From the NCBI GenBank assembly GCA_020744425.1, contig JAGMUV010000042.1, forward strand, positions 124,001 to 188,000: a DNA stretch of 64,000 nucleotides, read 5' to 3'. The translations under genes and the position numbers were made by a program. The notes beneath the pieces are model-generated. The model was not told the origin of the DNA and did not search any database. It was given only the letters and a program-made list of their open reading frames with translations. Below are positions 46,601 through 59,846 of this stretch, in pieces (position 1 is the stretch's first letter; each line of letters starts with the position of its first letter). The DNA is from Dactylonectria macrodidyma. Its lineage: Eukaryota > Ascomycota > Sordariomycetes > Hypocreales > Nectriaceae.

Positions 46601-48386
46601 ACTAATAGATGGCTTCTCTTACTAAAGGAGCCCTCTTAGTATAAGAAGTAAACTTATAAGCTATTTAAACTACTAGGGTTATTTTTACTAGTTAGTATTT
46701 AATAATATATTAACTATATAGGTCCTTAATCGGATAGGCGATTGTTTAATTAGAATAAGGGAGGGTTATTAGATTATGTCTATTATTCTAATAGAGTCCT
46801 TTCTTCTATAGCTAATATAAAGAGATTAGAGTTATAAGGAGTTAGGAATAGTAAGCTATATCTTTAAGTAATAAGGCTTGAGTTCTTATTAGTCTGACTA
46901 TTATTATTCTATATTTTAAAATTAGTAACTTTCAGTTATTTAATTAAATAAAGTCATTTAAAAAGGCTGGCTAGAGATTAGCTAGTTAATTAAGGTTATT
47001 TATAATTAAGATTATTATTCTAAAGTCTAGGATTTAAGATTTTTATAAAGAATAGTTATTACTTTAAATAGTAAATATAGTATTAACTTTAGTAATAAGC
47101 TAGCTATATAATTATTAGTTAGAAATATCTTTAATAGCTTATTTTAGTAAGATCTTAGACTTTTTCTAAATAAGAGCTTTTACTTATATTTATAAGTCTA
47201 AGTCTTCTTTAAAGGCTTTTTTTACTTTTATTTAAAAATTTTCTTAAAGCCTAAACCCTTTCTAAGCTATATTTAGAAAAATATAGAAGTATTTCTTAAG
47301 GATATAAAGTAAGCCATATACTGGGCATTTATTCTATTCTTTAGGAGGCTTCTAGCACTTTATCCTTTACCTTTCTTTCTTTAAAGAATAGTACTAACCT
47401 TTAATAATGTGAGCATCCTTTAGTTTATTATCCTAGGGGTCTTCCTTAGTAAAGCTTATAGAGAATGCACTTTAGGAGAAATTTCCTATATAACCTAGGC
47501 TCTATAAGGCCTCTGCATTTTTAAGCTTATTTTAGAAGGCATTCGCTAGATCTTAATAGATAAGAGATTCATTTTAGATTAGGTTTTATTAACTAATTTC
47601 ATAGGCTACTATCTAAGTAAGGAGAAGTTATAAAGAGATATTAAAGAAGTTATATGCTTAAGAGCTATAAAAGAGGGTCTTAAGGACCTTTTATTACTAT
47701 CCTTTAGCTAAGGCTTCTTCTTACTCTTCTAACCATTTAAGTGCTTAAGTTATAGTCTTTAGAAGTGTTTTTATAAGGGTTAAGTATATATTTTAAGCAT
47801 CTTATATTTTATTTACTTCTAACTTCTTATACTAAGCATAGAGATTATAATACTATTTATAGATTAACTTATGTAGCTAATAATAGGTCTGGATGTATTT
47901 AAGAGAGATAGTTCAGATAATCCAGTCTTAAAGGGTTTTTAAAGACTTCTTCTATCTTTTTAATAACTTTTCTTAAAGCTAATAGAAAGAGAGGTCTTAT
48001 TAGAAGCTCTTCTAACCTTATTTAGTTAAGTTAGATAAAGACTATATTCTATTAGTTATCTCCTATATATTATCTGAATTAGTCCTTTTAGTCTTAGGTG
48101 TTTTTAATCGAATGGTTTATTATATTACTATTATCTTAGTGTATTTATGTCTTCTAATATCTAGGAAGGCTGGTTCCTCTTTAAGGAAAATCTTCCTTTT
48201 AAAGTGCTATTATAGACTTAGAAGGTTAACCTAAAGAAGGAATTCGTATTCCTAGTCTGGGAAGTCCTTAGGTTTTATAAGAGTGGCTATAAGACCTTAT
48301 TTCTAGGATTTTCTATATAGCATTATAGATAAGATAGAGGGATTCTTAAAGATATTAAAATAGGTTAAGGCAGTGAGACTCTTAAT

Positions 48387-48573
48387 TATTAAATATTAGG
48401 GTGAAAAATTGTATATTCTGTCCTTACTGCCTCTGCTTTAAGGTTTTAGAGCAAGCTTTATATACTCTTTCTCTTTTATATAGAATTAGCTAGAAGCTAA
48501 TTACTAAGCCTCGTAGTAATAGGTGGCAATAGGTGGCAATAGGTGGCAACTTTCGCTTCTAACATATTTAATA
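48387..48573 (-). repeat. 5' LTR of the copia element
   Basis: 187 bp, aligned along its full length with 43499-43685, including the triple AATAGGTGGC. Differences are mostly C/T and G/A. Confidence 0.88.
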
Positions 48574-48578
48574 ATAAT
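48574..48578. repeat. Target-site duplication ATAAT, right copy
   Basis: Matches 43494-43498. Confidence 0.85.
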
Positions 48579-48734
48579 TATAATAATAGTAAGAAAGATT
48601 AAAAGTATAAACTAATATAACTGACTAAGCTTATTATAGACTTATATATTTATAATAACTAGTAATAAGCTAGCTATAAGTATATATAATATACTAAGTT
48701 AAAATAAGGTATTACTTATATAAGTACTCTATAA

Positions 48735-48940
48735 ATATAAGGAGTAAATATTATAGTAGGATAGTAAGCAGCTAAGTATAGTAGTAAGGCATTAGTCTTT
48801 ATATTCTAAGATTAAAGCTTAAGGATTCTAAAGTGAACCTTAAGTGTATATATAAGGAAAAGGAGGCGAGGCTCTACTAATTACATAAGATAACCAGTTA
48901 GGTAAAGCAGCTCCGAATTCTTATTATAACTATCTCCCCT
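48735..48940. repeat. ~200 bp dispersed direct repeat, copy 1 (candidate LTR)
   Basis: Aligns with 57,437-57,640 with mostly C/T and G/A differences. A shared block is AAAAGGAGGCGAGGC. The copies are direct and 8.7 kb apart, so they could be LTRs of one element, but exact ends and a target duplication are not clear. Confidence 0.6.
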
Positions 48941-50394
48941 TCTTATAGCAGCAGCCCCGCAGCTTTAAAAGTGGGGCGTTTTATAATATCGCTAGTCCTG
49001 AATATCTTAAGCAATATCTAGTACTAGCTAGAAGTCTTATATTATTATTATTATATTATTACTTTACTATTTCCTTAGCGCTTAGGCCTTATTCTATATA
49101 TATATATCTTTTGCTTCTATATAGCTTTTCTTTTTCTTCTTTAGCCTTTATATTACTACTTTTTTTCTTTTTAATTATACTCTTATTTCTTAATCTCTTT
49201 ACTTTATCTTTATCTTTATTATAATGCTTTCTCATTTTACTAACTCTTTAATTAGTATTATTCTTTATTATTATTAGTATCTTTATTATTTGCATACTAT
49301 TATTACTATTTATTAGAAGACCTTACCTTTTGATTTTAAAGGTATAATAATTGACTATTATTTTACTAAGGCTTATATTAAGTGCTATATTTTATATAAT
49401 AAGTATAATAATACTTATATCCTTATATATACTTACTTTATTTTTAAGGGCTTTTTATTATAATTAATATTATACTAAGTCTTTATTATTCTATTTAATA
49501 ATACTACTAACCTTTATACTTTATTATATTTTCTTAACTATTTTATAAATAAAGTTAATCTTAATAAAGATAAGCTTAATAATAATAATAATAAGGAACT
49601 AAGCTACTTTTTTTTATTAATAACTTATTATTATATTAGTAGCCTTTTAGTACTTCTCTTTTCTGCTTTTAATTATATTAAGGCTGCTTACTATATTACT
49701 TATAGTCTGATTAGTATTATAAAAGTATATAAAGTATATATTACTCTTTATTAGTATTTCCTTATTAATTCTTTATTAATTTATTTATATATAAAGTGCT
49801 CTTATTATATATTTATAATATATTATCTTTTATTAATAGTTATTAACTACTTAGACTCTTGCTCTTATATTTAGCTTTATATATCTTAGTATTTCTTTAC
49901 TTTTTTATTATCTTTTTACTAACTTCTTATTAAGAAAGATATATATAGCTTTAAGTTAAGTAAAAAAAGACTTAAGTCTTATATTTTTATTTAACTAACT
50001 CTAGATATACTAATTAAATAGTAATAATTCTCTTTTTATACTAAGGCCTTAAGGAAGTAATTATAGTTAATAAGTAAAATAGTAAGGAGATTAGCCTAAT
50101 ACTTCTAGTATTAGAATTTTTAATTAACTTAGCTAAAGTCTAAGTAGTAATTTCTTATTATTTTAATAGCCTTTTAGAATAGTAAATATATATAGTGCTT
50201 AGTATAGCTTTAGGCTTTAGCCTTTTAATTAGTTATTTTTCATAGTCTGCCTCTCTTTTTCTAGTAATTATCTATTTTATTTACTTATATAATAATATTC
50301 TATTATTATTAAAACCGCTATTCAGACTTTTGTTTCTACACTACTGCATTCCTTATTACTACGTTTCTATATAGTTATGTATTGATGCGATTGT
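48941..50394. other. AT-rich RIPed retrotransposon interior, no readable gene
   Basis: Low complexity T/A-rich sequence. A short GC-richer piece at 48,930-48,985 reads TAAAAGTGGGGCG. I could not assign a domain; a gag remnant is possible. Confidence 0.4.
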
Positions 50395-50930
50395 GGCGGG
50401 ACAGGGGTTAGATAGGGTTGTGGGGACTAGAGATTCAACTCTCTAGGTCTCGGGATTTTCTGGGGATTTTTTCAAGGAACAAGACTATCATCAGGAACGT
50501 CAGCTTCAACAGCTAGGGAGGCAGAGAAGCCTCTCAGCTGCGGGACTGGACGGCACTGTTATTTTCTAGACTGTATGACTATCAATTTCATTGCGGATTT
50601 CCTGCTTTCTATCAGACCTCTTTGAATCCGGCCGAATACGCCCTTTTCCTGCGAGCCGACCGACCGCGTCCGCGGTCTTCCACCCAAGCCCGGATCTGCC
50701 GCTGCAACCTTCATCTTTTCGAGCCTTGCCACAATCCACAGCGGCGATCCAACCCGATAAAGCGTCTAATTAGACACTTTCCTAGCTATCTTGAAGAGAC
50801 CGGCCTGTCATCTTCACCTGCGGTAGTGCTGGAAGCAGCCGCTGCCGACCTCTGCTGGAGGCGGCGAGACGGCGTCAGTCACGATTGGCCCCGGAAAGAT
50901 AGCTAGCCATTTGGGTGTGGTTTCTTCCTC
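50395..50930. other. GC-normal island in the RIPed block
   Basis: About 540 bp that escaped AT conversion, with sharp edges. Two overlapping plus-strand frames (to 50,773 and 50,906) lack motifs. It could be a unique genomic fragment between nested elements or an element's leader region. Confidence 0.4.
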
Positions 50931-51698
50931 GTCCGCCAAGGTCGTTTCAGTATTTATATTACTTAAGTTATTATAAAACGAAGGACTCGATTAATTAGTT
51001 AACCTAGTTATAGATAGACTCTTATTCCTCCTCCTTTATATTAATAGAACCTCCCTTTACTACATCCTTCTATTTAGTAAGAACCCTTTAGTTTTTAATA
51101 CATTAGTCCTTTTATATATTAATAATAGCTATATTACTTATAACTTATATTATTTACCTTTTATTAATATTAGCTAATAACTTAAAAAATACTATTTCTT
51201 TTAAAAATATTTTAATTATTAGTTTTATTATTAGTTATCTTAAGAAGTATTATTTATTTTTAATCTAGTTTTTAAATCATTAGTTACTTTTAAAGAAGTA
51301 TAGTCTTAAGAATACTTTAGTTTTAAAGATTACTAAAGTGACTTACTTATTATTAAAGAGTTACTAAGTCTTAATAGTTCTAGTTTCTTTAAGACTATAA
51401 TTTATTATTATAGCCTTTAGCTTATTAAAGGTTTCTATATCCTTACTAAGCTTAGTATTTAAGTTATATATAGAAAGAGTATAGTAATTATTAAAACCTA
51501 AGTTATTAAGAGTATAGAGTGTATTATACTAGACATTTATTATAGTATTTATTATAGTTAGTCTTTAATAAGTTAAATTGCGATCTGGAATTATAAAGAG
51601 GTAATTAAATTACGATTTAGAATTGCAATAAGGTAACTTAGAATATAATGAAAGCCCTTATAGGGCTTTTATTGTATAATGATTTTGCCTTTTGATAT
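50931..51698. other. AT-rich RIPed DNA
   Basis: No coding frame. Between 51,580 and 51,680 a less converted piece includes AAAGCCCTTATAGGGCTTTT, a 20 bp hairpin. Confidence 0.4.
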
Positions 51699-51815
51699 CT
51701 AGCTTTTCTATCTAGCTTTTCTGTCTAGCTTTTCTATCTAGCTTTTCTGTCTAGCTTTTCTGTCTAGCTTTTCTGTCTAGCTTTTCTATCTAGCTTTTCT
51801 GTCTAGCTTTTCTAG
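51699..51815. repeat. 13 bp minisatellite, nine copies
   Basis: Nine head-to-tail units of CTAGCTTTTCTRT, varying only A/G at position 12 and in the final unit. Not mutated like its surroundings. Confidence 0.9.
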
Positions 51816-54800
51816 TAACGCATCTTAAAGGGTTGAATAGAATAATAAGGCTTGCACCCTAATGTAATAGAAACTCTAGTCATTCTGAGTTACTATTACC
51901 TTAGGCTTGGGTTTTAGGCCCTCATACTATTATTCACTATTAGTTATATTTTTTTTTTAACTGTTTAACTTCTGGCCTCTCTTTAAGTGTATACTACTAA
52001 GGACTATAACCTTAATCATAATATTATATTTTCTATCCCTTTTTACTTATAATTCTTAAAACCTATTTATAAGTTTTTATATATTTATTATATTTTCTTT
52101 AAATACTTACTAATTATATTCAATTAGCTATCCTTTCTATTTTATAAAGAAGTAGTTTTTACTTCTAAAGATAGCTTCTTCTTTAATTTCTTCTATTTTT
52201 TATTCTCCTTTATTCTCTTCTAAGTTAGGTAATAATATATTTTTACTAATATTTCACTCCCTTTATATTCATAGTTCTAAAAGGCTTATATAGAATATAT
52301 TATAAATTTAACTATATTTCTTAAGGAGTCTTAGCTTATATGCCTGCTTTCTAATTATTTTAAGGATTTTAAATAGGCTTATAAACTAAAGTATTAGTTT
52401 CTTTTTCTCTTTTTTTAATTTAAGGTTCTTTATAGCTAGACTTATAAGGTCGCCTTTATATAGAGTTATCTCTTTATAGTATTTATTATAGTGTTTTGCT
52501 TATATTTTAATAGTATTATATTAATAAGCCTTTATTTCTTTTTATAGAATTATAAGCTTTATAATCCTAGCTCTTGCTTTAAGAACCTCTTCTTTTAAGA
52601 TATTATTTTTAATATCTGTTTATAGGTCTAAATAGTATCCTAATAAGGCTTAGAAAGGAGACATTTTTATAATAGTATTCTTTATACTATTACTTGTAAA
52701 TTAGGCTATTTAAAGTAATACTAACTATATTACTTAGGATATATTAATAAAATAGTATAAATAGTGTTTTATAACCTGGTTTATCCTTTTTATTTAGCTA
52801 TTAGTTTATAAGTAAAATACTATTAAAAGCCTCTATTTTACTTTATTATAAAAATAGACTTTTAACTAGAATTTACTTATAAATATAAGGCCTCTATTAA
52901 AAATAATTCCTCTTAATACTCTATACTTAAGCTTAACTTTTATATAAAATAAATAAGCTAGTTTTATTATATTTATAGTAATAAAGACTAAGAATAGCTA
53001 AATATACTTAGTAAATCAGTTAATAATTATTAGAATTATATTTACTTTTTATTCTTTTTATAAGACTAAGAGTAGTTCTATAATAAAATCTATAGAGAGT
53101 TCTTTTATAAGTCATTAGGAAATTAGTAGTAATTTAAGCTAGTTATATAGCTAGTGCTTTTATATAACTACCCCTTAGTATATATTATAACTTTAAATAT
53201 ATTCTTAGACCTCTTACTCTAAATAATACTAATAAAACTTCTATTAGAAGAGTTTAGTAGTTCTTCTTACTTTAAAATGCTTTACTAAAGGATTATTATA
53301 ATATAGCTATAGTAGCTCTATCTTAAGGGCTGTCTTATTTAGGATAAAAACGCGGTTTTAGTATAGTAAAATGCTCTTCTTACTAACTATTTATATTAGG
53401 CTTTTTTCTTAGCCTTTTAAATACACTTCACTCCTCTTTTACTATTTATATTCTAGGTCTTTATTTTAGGCCTCTTTAATTAGGTTAATTAAAGGCTAGA
53501 ATATACTAGTATTATATATTGCTTTTTAGTATAGGGCTTTTCTAGCCTTCTGCCTTAAGATTAGTTATTTATAATTAACTCTCTTATAGACTTAGTCTAT
53601 TTAACTTTTAAAAAGTATAGCTTCTTTACTAATACTTTACTAACTATAAACTAGAGTCTTATTTACTCTTAAAGATATCTTATTATACTTAGACTAGCGT
53701 TAAGCGCAGGGCCTCTTATTTTATAAAGATGTTTTATTATACTTATATTTCCTTACTATATTATAAATTACTTACTATACTAATTATTACTAAAAGGGGG
53801 GGAGTAGCTTAGTATTTACTTTATCTTTAGCTTTATACTTAGGCTTTTTTAAAGAGGGGTTTATAAGGTTACTTTTCTCTAATTAGTACTTAATTATAAA
53901 GTTAAATAGTATAAGGTATATATACTATCTAGCCTACTTACTATTCAGCTTTAGTTACTTTATAAATACTTATAAGTTTTAATAGTTTAAAAAGACCTTT
54001 ATAGGATTTACTGCCCTTTTAATGTAGTATTACTAGTATTTAAATAACTCTATAATTACTAGTATTTCTTAGTCTAAAGTGTTATAATTTGCTTTTAGCT
54101 CTTTAAACTCTTATAATTAAAAGTAATAAAGTAGTATTTACTCTTAGTATCTAGTTATAAAATAATCCTAGTTATTATAAATTTTAAAGTATTAGTCTTT
54201 ATTTAAATTAGTATATATAGGTTATAGTATTATAATAGAAGAGCCTTTTAAAAGGCTTCTTTTAATTAGTAAAATACTAGCTTTTCTTCTTTAGAAAGGA
54301 TTACTTTTTTTAGCTTTTTTTCCATTCTGGCTTCCTTTTAGAAGAGTATGTAAAAGGGCTATAAAGTATGAGTATTTATAAATGAACTTCTTATAGAAGT
54401 TATAAAAGCTAAAGAAGACTTAAATCTTCTAATAGCTCTTTAGTTCTTTTTATAAAGCTATTACTTCTATTCTCTAAAGATTTATTAAAATACTAGCACT
54501 TAATAGAATAAACCTTAGGAATTTAATCTAGTCTTAGTAGAATTCGCACTTAGAGAGCTTAGTATATAGCTTAGCTTTTTATAGCTATTATAAGACTTAT
54601 TATATATAGTTAGTATATATATTATAATCCTTTAAGAAAATGAGGATATTATTTAAATATACTATATAAATAGTATTTAATAGTTTATATAATACTTAAT
54701 AAATATAATTCTAGAATATAATTAAAGCATTAGTTAGACTAAAAGGCATTATAATATATTTAAAGTACTTATATTATATATAGAATACTATCTTTTACTT

Positions 54801-55699
54801 ATCTCTCTCTTTAATATAAATATAATAATAAGTATCTTTAATATTAATTTTAATAAAGTAAACTGACTTAGAGATATAGTTAAGGATTTCTAAAATAAGG
54901 AATAATAAGTACTGATTCTATTCTATTACCTTATTAAGTCCTTAGTAATTAATGCATAACCTTAAGGTTCTATCTTTCTTTAGAATAAATAGGATAGGGG
55001 TGCTTATAAGGCTTTTAGAAGCATGAATGCAGCTATTTACTAAGTTTTCTTTAAAGTATTATTATAGCTTCTCTAGCTCTACTAAGAATAGTGAGTAGAT
55101 TGGCCTAAAAGGCGGAGAGCTATTAAGTAAGAGGTCTATTATATAATCAGTTATCTTATACTTAAGTAAGGCTCTTATATTATCTAAGTTAAAGATATCC
55201 TTAAAGTCTTATAATTCTATAAGGATGATTTAGATTTCTTTAGTATTTATTATATCTTTACTTAGTAATAAGTAAGGTTCTAATAAGATTATTACTTAGT
55301 AAATTACTATATGGTTTTTATAGTATTTCTTAAAAGTAAGGGCTTTTAAATTTATACGCTCTTTTAGTTATATTTAAACTACTATTACTAATTAAAAGAG
55401 AGGTAGGTATAATATTTCTTAAAGGTAGTCTAAAATAGTAATATAAGGCTTTTCTAAGTATTTAAGTCCTTATTAATACTAATATAAAGCTAAGTAAAAG
55501 ATTATATAGTTTTATAAGAGTTTATTATTATAAAGTCCTTATATATAAAATATATAACTAATAAGGAAATATCTCCTTTAGCTTTTATTAAATAAGACTA
55601 TAAATAACATATTTAAAATCTCCTGATTTTTAGCTTTATAATAGTATATAATATGCCTCAGAAAGCCTATTTTCCTTATACTATAACTACAAAAGACAC
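51816..55699 (-). mobile_element. RIPed Ty3/gypsy pol fragment, minus strand
   Basis: On the minus strand reverse transcriptase reads YIVYLNNILIFLKDY at about 54,663-54,615, where YLDDILIFSKD is expected. RNase H and integrase should lie leftward, but I cannot delimit them, and no LTR pair was assigned with certainty. Confidence 0.65.
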
Positions 55700-56085
55700 C
55701 TATAATAAGAACCTTTAATAAGGTTAGAGTTCAAGCATCAGACATACGTCTAATAGTCTTAAAACTCGGGACACGTCTTACCCGGTTTTACTATGACAAA
55801 TTGTCCAAATCCCCTGTTAGATTAGACATGTGACTGGACAGCAATCTCTCTATAAAGCTGGGGCTTTTCTCTAGCCAGTCCAGAAGGATTATCATCATCA
55901 ATACATGCATTTCTCAACCAATCACATCAAACTGACTACTTTTCTAATCGTCTTTTCCTGCTCTTTCTGAATCTTCAATCCCTTTTCTGATTGATCAATT
56001 CCTTGACCCACAATCGCCGAGTTCCACTAATAACCTTCCAATACTTCCACTCCTTCCACTCCTTCCACTACTATAGCCTTTACAA
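55700..56085 (+). other. GC-normal island resembling an LTR/promoter
   Basis: Contains TGTTAGATTAGACATGTGAC at 55,824, a CTATAAAG TATA-like box near 55,850, and a short CTTCCACTC tandem at 56,045-56,070. Arrangement and TG start resemble a fungal gypsy LTR on the plus strand, possibly a solo LTR. Ends not proven. Confidence 0.4.
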
Positions 56086-57436
56086 TTATAGTTAAGAATA
56101 CTTTTTAAATACTATAAGTAAGGAGTTTTATTTTATTAATACTCTTAAGGCTAAGTGCTTTTACCTTACTCTTCTTTAAGCTATATTAATAAGTAAAGGT
56201 TTTATTAATTAAGTTAACCTTAGTATAGTTATTAAGGTCTATATACATTTTAATTAGTTATTAACTATAGATTATTATTTATATATAGAATTAGGCAATT
56301 ACTTTAACTTAGAGGTCTATAGTTAGTAATAAAGTAAAGGCACTAGTTATTTATTATTTTCCTTCTTTTAATCTGTATTTAAAAGAGAGTAATAAGGCTT
56401 AAAGTAGTTTCTATTATTATAAAAGTAGTATTATAGCTTTAAGAAGTTCTTCTCCTTTTAATTCTTTATTAATCTAGACTTATTACTTTACTATTAAAAA
56501 GAAGGTAAATTACTTTAATTTCTTTACTAGCTCTTTATAGGATTAAGTCTATTATTAATAGTATAGCTCTATTTCTAGCCTTAGAGTATAGAGTCTTAGT
56601 ATTAAGTAATAAGTATTACTATTTCTTTATAATTACTTAATAGTATTAGACTATAAAGGTTAATATAGTTCTATAATCTATCTTATAGTTTTATATAAAA
56701 AGAAAGAGCCTATTATTTCTTAATTAGTCTTTTAAAGTATTTCTTTAGTAAATTAAAGTAAATATAAAAGTCTAAGAGTAATTAATCCTTATACTACTTT
56801 ACTCACTCTAATTATTATATTAAAAAGGGTTCTTAGTTATTAATATCTTTAATAAGAATAAAAGTCCACTCTTTAAAGGATTCTTACTTATTTTTAAGGT
56901 TCTTTTATATAGTCTTTTTCTATTTATTAAAGTATTAGTCTTATCTTACTTAGTATTTAGTATTTATATAATCGAATATAAGGAGGATTTTTTTAAAATT
57001 ATAATAATATCGTTTTTATATACTTATAAAAGCATACTATAAGTTATTAAGCTAGTTATTACATTTCTATAAAGTAGTAAGGTATAAAAGGCAGAGGATG
57101 TTCTTAATCTGCACTTTACTCTTACTATTTGAAGTAGATAAGTAAGAGGATTACTAACACCTTAGCTTTATAATACATGAGTTTCTTATATTAAGCGCTT
57201 CTAGTAGTATAGCTTTTTAGTCTTATAGCTTCTTTAGCTTTTAGAGCTATAAGATATATATATATAATACTAGCTATTTTTTTATAAGGCTAGGTTTAAG
57301 CGGGTCTTCTATTATTATAAGAGTTATGTTTTCTTATATAATTTCTAATATTAATAGATCATTTATTTTAATTGCCTTTTAGTATTAACTTAGTGCTATT
57401 TTAACTATAAGTAGCTATAAAAAGAAGCTTTAGAAT
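56086..57436. other. AT-rich RIPed retrotransposon remnant
   Basis: Probably part of another gypsy copy; no clear motif could be read. Confidence 0.4.
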
Positions 57437-57640
57437 TATAAAGAGTAAATATTATAAAAGGATAGTAAGTAACTAGGTATAGTAGTAAGGCACTAGTTTC
57501 TATATTCTAAGACTAAAGCTTAAGGATTCTAAAGTAAACCTTAAGTGTATATATAAAGAAAAGGAGGCGAGGCCTTACTGGTTATATAAGATGACTAGTT
57601 AAGTAAAGCGGCTCTGAATTCCTATTATAATAAAATTACT
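57437..57640. repeat. ~200 bp dispersed direct repeat, copy 2 (candidate LTR)
   Basis: See copy 1 at 48,735-48,940. Confidence 0.6.
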
Positions 57641-57693
57641 ATAAATATTTATAATTTACTTACTATAGCTAGTTTATAAATAATAAATCCTTA

Positions 57694-58122
57694 TAACATG
57701 TATAATAAGCAAGTGGGATAAATAAGCAAGTGTAATACTTATATTATTTAATTAAAAGCATAAACTTTAAAATTTCTAAAATAGGCTATAAAGCTCTACG
57801 ATTTTTAGAAAATTAATTTTAGATATTTAACTAAAAAGTTAATAAGTTAGTCTTTTTTTATATTTTTAAAAAAATTATTAAGCTAATTATAAATAAATAT
57901 AGTAAAAAAAACAGTGCGAATTTAATACTGCTAGCACTATATGTATATATAATCTAAAAGATTTTATAAAAATAATATATTATATAAATAAGTTAAAGTT
58001 AAAATTCTAGCTATTTTAAGCTTAGTTTAAATTTCTAATAATTTTTTAAAAATCGTGATTTAAAGTAAAAATTAGAGTATTACACTCGCTTATTTATCCT
58101 ACTTATATATTATATACATTAG
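57694..58122. mobile_element. Small inverted-repeat element, copy C (iterons AAGCAAGTGGGATAAAT)
   Basis: The ends TAACATGTATAATAAG and TATATACATTA resemble but do not equal those of copies A and B. The left end has two 17 bp iterons; in the right end one unit has lost about four bases. The core ACAGTGCGAA (57911-57920) is inverted relative to A and B. About 429 bp, no coding capacity. Confidence 0.75.
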
Positions 58123-59846
58123 TCTAAAAGTATATATAGACTGTATTATAAAATAAAATAAAAATAAGTATATAGAGAAATTAAAATAATATTAACTAAC
58201 TAACTTAAAAGCAGTAACTATAGTATTAAGATAGCTATAACTTTTAATATAAAGGTATTCTAATAGTTCGCTAAAGACTGGGAGTATTAGCTTAGTAATA
58301 GAGTAATAGTGCATATTCTAATATATAGAGTTCTTATATATAGTATTTATATTAGCATAATAGATATAAGCTAACTTAAGAATACTGAAAATAGTATTTT
58401 CTAAGAAAATAGACTATTTATCCTAAGTATTAAAATAAAATACATAAGTTAGCTTATAAGAAAATCTATAGTAAAGGCTATTTTCTTAATTACTATTAAG
58501 TTTATAAGACTTTAAAATACTAATAAGATTATTAATAAGAGTCTGATTTAGTATAGTAAAGTCTTTTAGTATAAACTATATAATAAGTTATATTAACTAA
58601 AGAAACAGTTTAATTACTAAGTATATAACTATATAATAACTTAATATAAGGCAATAGTAAGATATAATTATTATACTTAAGAATATACATTCTGTAAATA
58701 CCTTACTAAGTCTAATAAAAGCATGCTTAGAAAGTGTGCTAATTATAAAAGTGAATATAAGGTATAAAGTAATTAATATATAATTAAGAAAGATAAAATA
58801 GCTAAGATTAAATCTGCTTATACTATATGCTTAAGTACTACTTATTACTATAGAGTAATATAGTAATTAGCTAAGTAAACTTAAATATAAGAACTTAGAA
58901 GAAACTGATTAAATAAACTATTTAAAAAAGAGCTTTATCCTTCGTACTAAGTTATAATTAGTAGAATTATTAAGGAAGAAGTAAGTTATTAATAAAGAGA
59001 GAATAAAAGAGAGCTAACTTTAGGAGTAATATAGCTCTACTAAATAATATAAAGAATAAGATTATAATTAATATAGAGAGTTAATAGCTCTAAAGAATTA
59101 TAATACTATTTAGAAGAGTATTAGAAGCTTTTAATATAAACTTAGTATAATTATATAGTACTTACTAAGTGGATAATATAGATATTAATAACTATAAATA
59201 AGATGTATGAAATTACTCTTAATATTATAGTATAATATTAGAAAATCAAAAGATATTATTATAACTACTTTATTATAAGACTTAAAAGTAATAGAGTTTA
59301 ATATTCTAGCTATTTAAAAACTATAGGCAAATTTATTTATAAATACTATACACTACTTAGTAAAAGACCGGTTTTATCTATACTACTCCTAAGACGAAAG
59401 CAAAGGCCTAGTAAGAGTGACATCTCTAGCGCCTTTAATAACGTATTACACAAGCAGCTCCTGCATATCTTACAGAAGAGGAAAATCGATAAAAAGACAG
59501 TTTAGTAGATATTAAGTCTTCTTAGAGACTGATATACTAGGATATTAATTAATAGGTTTAAAACTAAGTAATATAAAATCTTAATTAAGATAGTATAAGG
59601 CTTATTATTCTTACTAATCCTTTATATTTTTTATAATATAGATCTTATTAAGAGCTATAACTTAGTAAAGGATATTATTTTTACTAGGTTTATTAATAAT
59701 ATAGCAATTCTTATATAAAGAAATATAATAATAGAAACTTATAATAAGCTTTAAAGAGCACTTTAAATAGTTAAGTAATAGACTAAAGCTTATATATTAG
59801 TTTTCTTATTTAATAAATTCTAATTTATATACTTTATTAAAGTATA
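58123..59846. other. AT-rich RIPed DNA between two inverted-repeat elements
   Basis: A less converted island at 59,365-59,500 keeps normal words such as AAAGCAAAGGCCTAGTAAG. It shows no gene. The rest is unreadable transposon debris. Confidence 0.4.

Larger units (their letters stand above)
43499..48573 (-). mobile_element. Complete Ty1/copia LTR retrotransposon, RIPed, minus strand
   Basis: 5075 bp with 187 bp LTRs (TGTTAAATATTAGG..ATCTAACA) and a 5 bp ATAAT duplication. On the minus strand from right to left: a gag zinc-knuckle remnant (KCPVYGLLYILKKY at about 47,320-47,280, where CxxCGL is expected), an integrase region, then reverse transcriptase with YINNAI at ~44,700 (from YVDDIL), and RNase H near the left LTR. 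This gene order defines copia. Many stops; dead. Confidence 0.88.

Noticed and set aside
50591..50906. Two plus-strand frames in the 50.4-50.9 kb island
   Set aside because: The first opens on TTG, neither has a motif; the island is better described as unconverted DNA.
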